From contig JAGAPI010000091.1 of the NCBI GenBank assembly GCA_017623335.1, positions 1 to 5,708 of the forward strand: 5,708 nucleotides of DNA, read 5' to 3'. A program made the translations under genes and the position numbers. This DNA comes from Prevotella sp. Lineage in GTDB: Bacteria; Bacteroidota; Bacteroidia; Bacteroidales; Bacteroidaceae. Positions 5,603 to 5,708 of this stretch are shown piece after piece. Within the stretch, counting starts at the first letter, position 1. Each line of letters begins with the position of its first letter. Below the pieces are notes generated by a model. That model ran no database searches, was not told the DNA's origin, and saw only the letters and a list, made by a program, of their open reading frames with translations.

Positions 5603-5708
5603 ATGAATCAGCGATTCATGCCCGTAAATCGCCGATTTACGAGCGCCAATCGGCGATTTAGAGACCGGAATCGCCGATTTAGAGACGTATTTCGCTTACA
5701 AAGCGTAC
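5603..5708. repeat. Five 21-bp palindromic tandem units
   Basis: Units begin at 5603, 5624, 5645, 5666 and 5687, an exact 21-bp period. The shared core is AATC, one to three variable bases, then CGATT, placed at 5606, 5627, 5648 and 5669; units 3 and 4 also share CGATTTAGAGAC. Each unit is itself a dyad (for example GTAAATCG-C-CGATTTAC at 5624-5640). The fifth has diverged to a CGCTT-ACA-AAGCG palindrome flanked by GTA/TAC. The array may continue beyond the window. There is no spacer/repeat alternation, so it is not CRISPR. Confidence 0.85.

Noticed and set aside
5603..5708. CRISPR array
   Set aside because: Units are contiguous 21-bp repeats with no unique spacers between them, and no cas gene is present.

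Overview
This window looks like chromosomal DNA from a member of the Bacteroidetes, most likely Prevotella or a close relative. The clues are a SPOR-domain lipoprotein next to ruvX and def, AT-rich leaders mostly lacking Shine-Dalgarno sequences, and promoter elements of the Bacteroidetes type (TAnnTTTG). The genus is an inference from family resemblance; no database was searched. All recognised genes are on the minus strand, so transcription runs from high to low coordinates.

Layout in the direction of transcription. (1) 5708-5288 holds no gene but an ordered block of DNA repeats: two large nested hairpins sharing a GC-rich core, three perfect 10-bp tandem repeats, and five 21-bp units that are each palindromic. 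(2) 5120-5033 is tRNA-Ser(CGA), with its own promoter and a strong terminator. (3) 4952-4398 encodes a YgjP-type zinc metallopeptidase. (4) 4275-2197 encodes a ClpB disaggregase with no N-terminal domain and about 20 residues missing from its second ATPase domain; it ends in a long hairpin terminator. (5) 1926-376 is a probable operon, driven by a promoter at 2007-2039: a SPOR-domain lipoprotein, the Holliday-junction resolvase homologue ruvX, and peptide deformylase def. (6) After a hairpin terminator at 336-365 comes the 5' part of a secreted TPR protein that runs off the left edge.

The genes are mostly housekeeping: protein disaggregation, removal of N-formyl groups, rRNA or Holliday-junction processing, envelope maintenance and one serine tRNA. 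Nothing in the coding part resembles a new defence or mobile system. The parts worth a second look are the shortened ClpB, a tRNA-Ser with an apparent compensatory A19-U56 tertiary pair, and the structured repeat island at the right edge, which no known gene or RNA I recognise explains.
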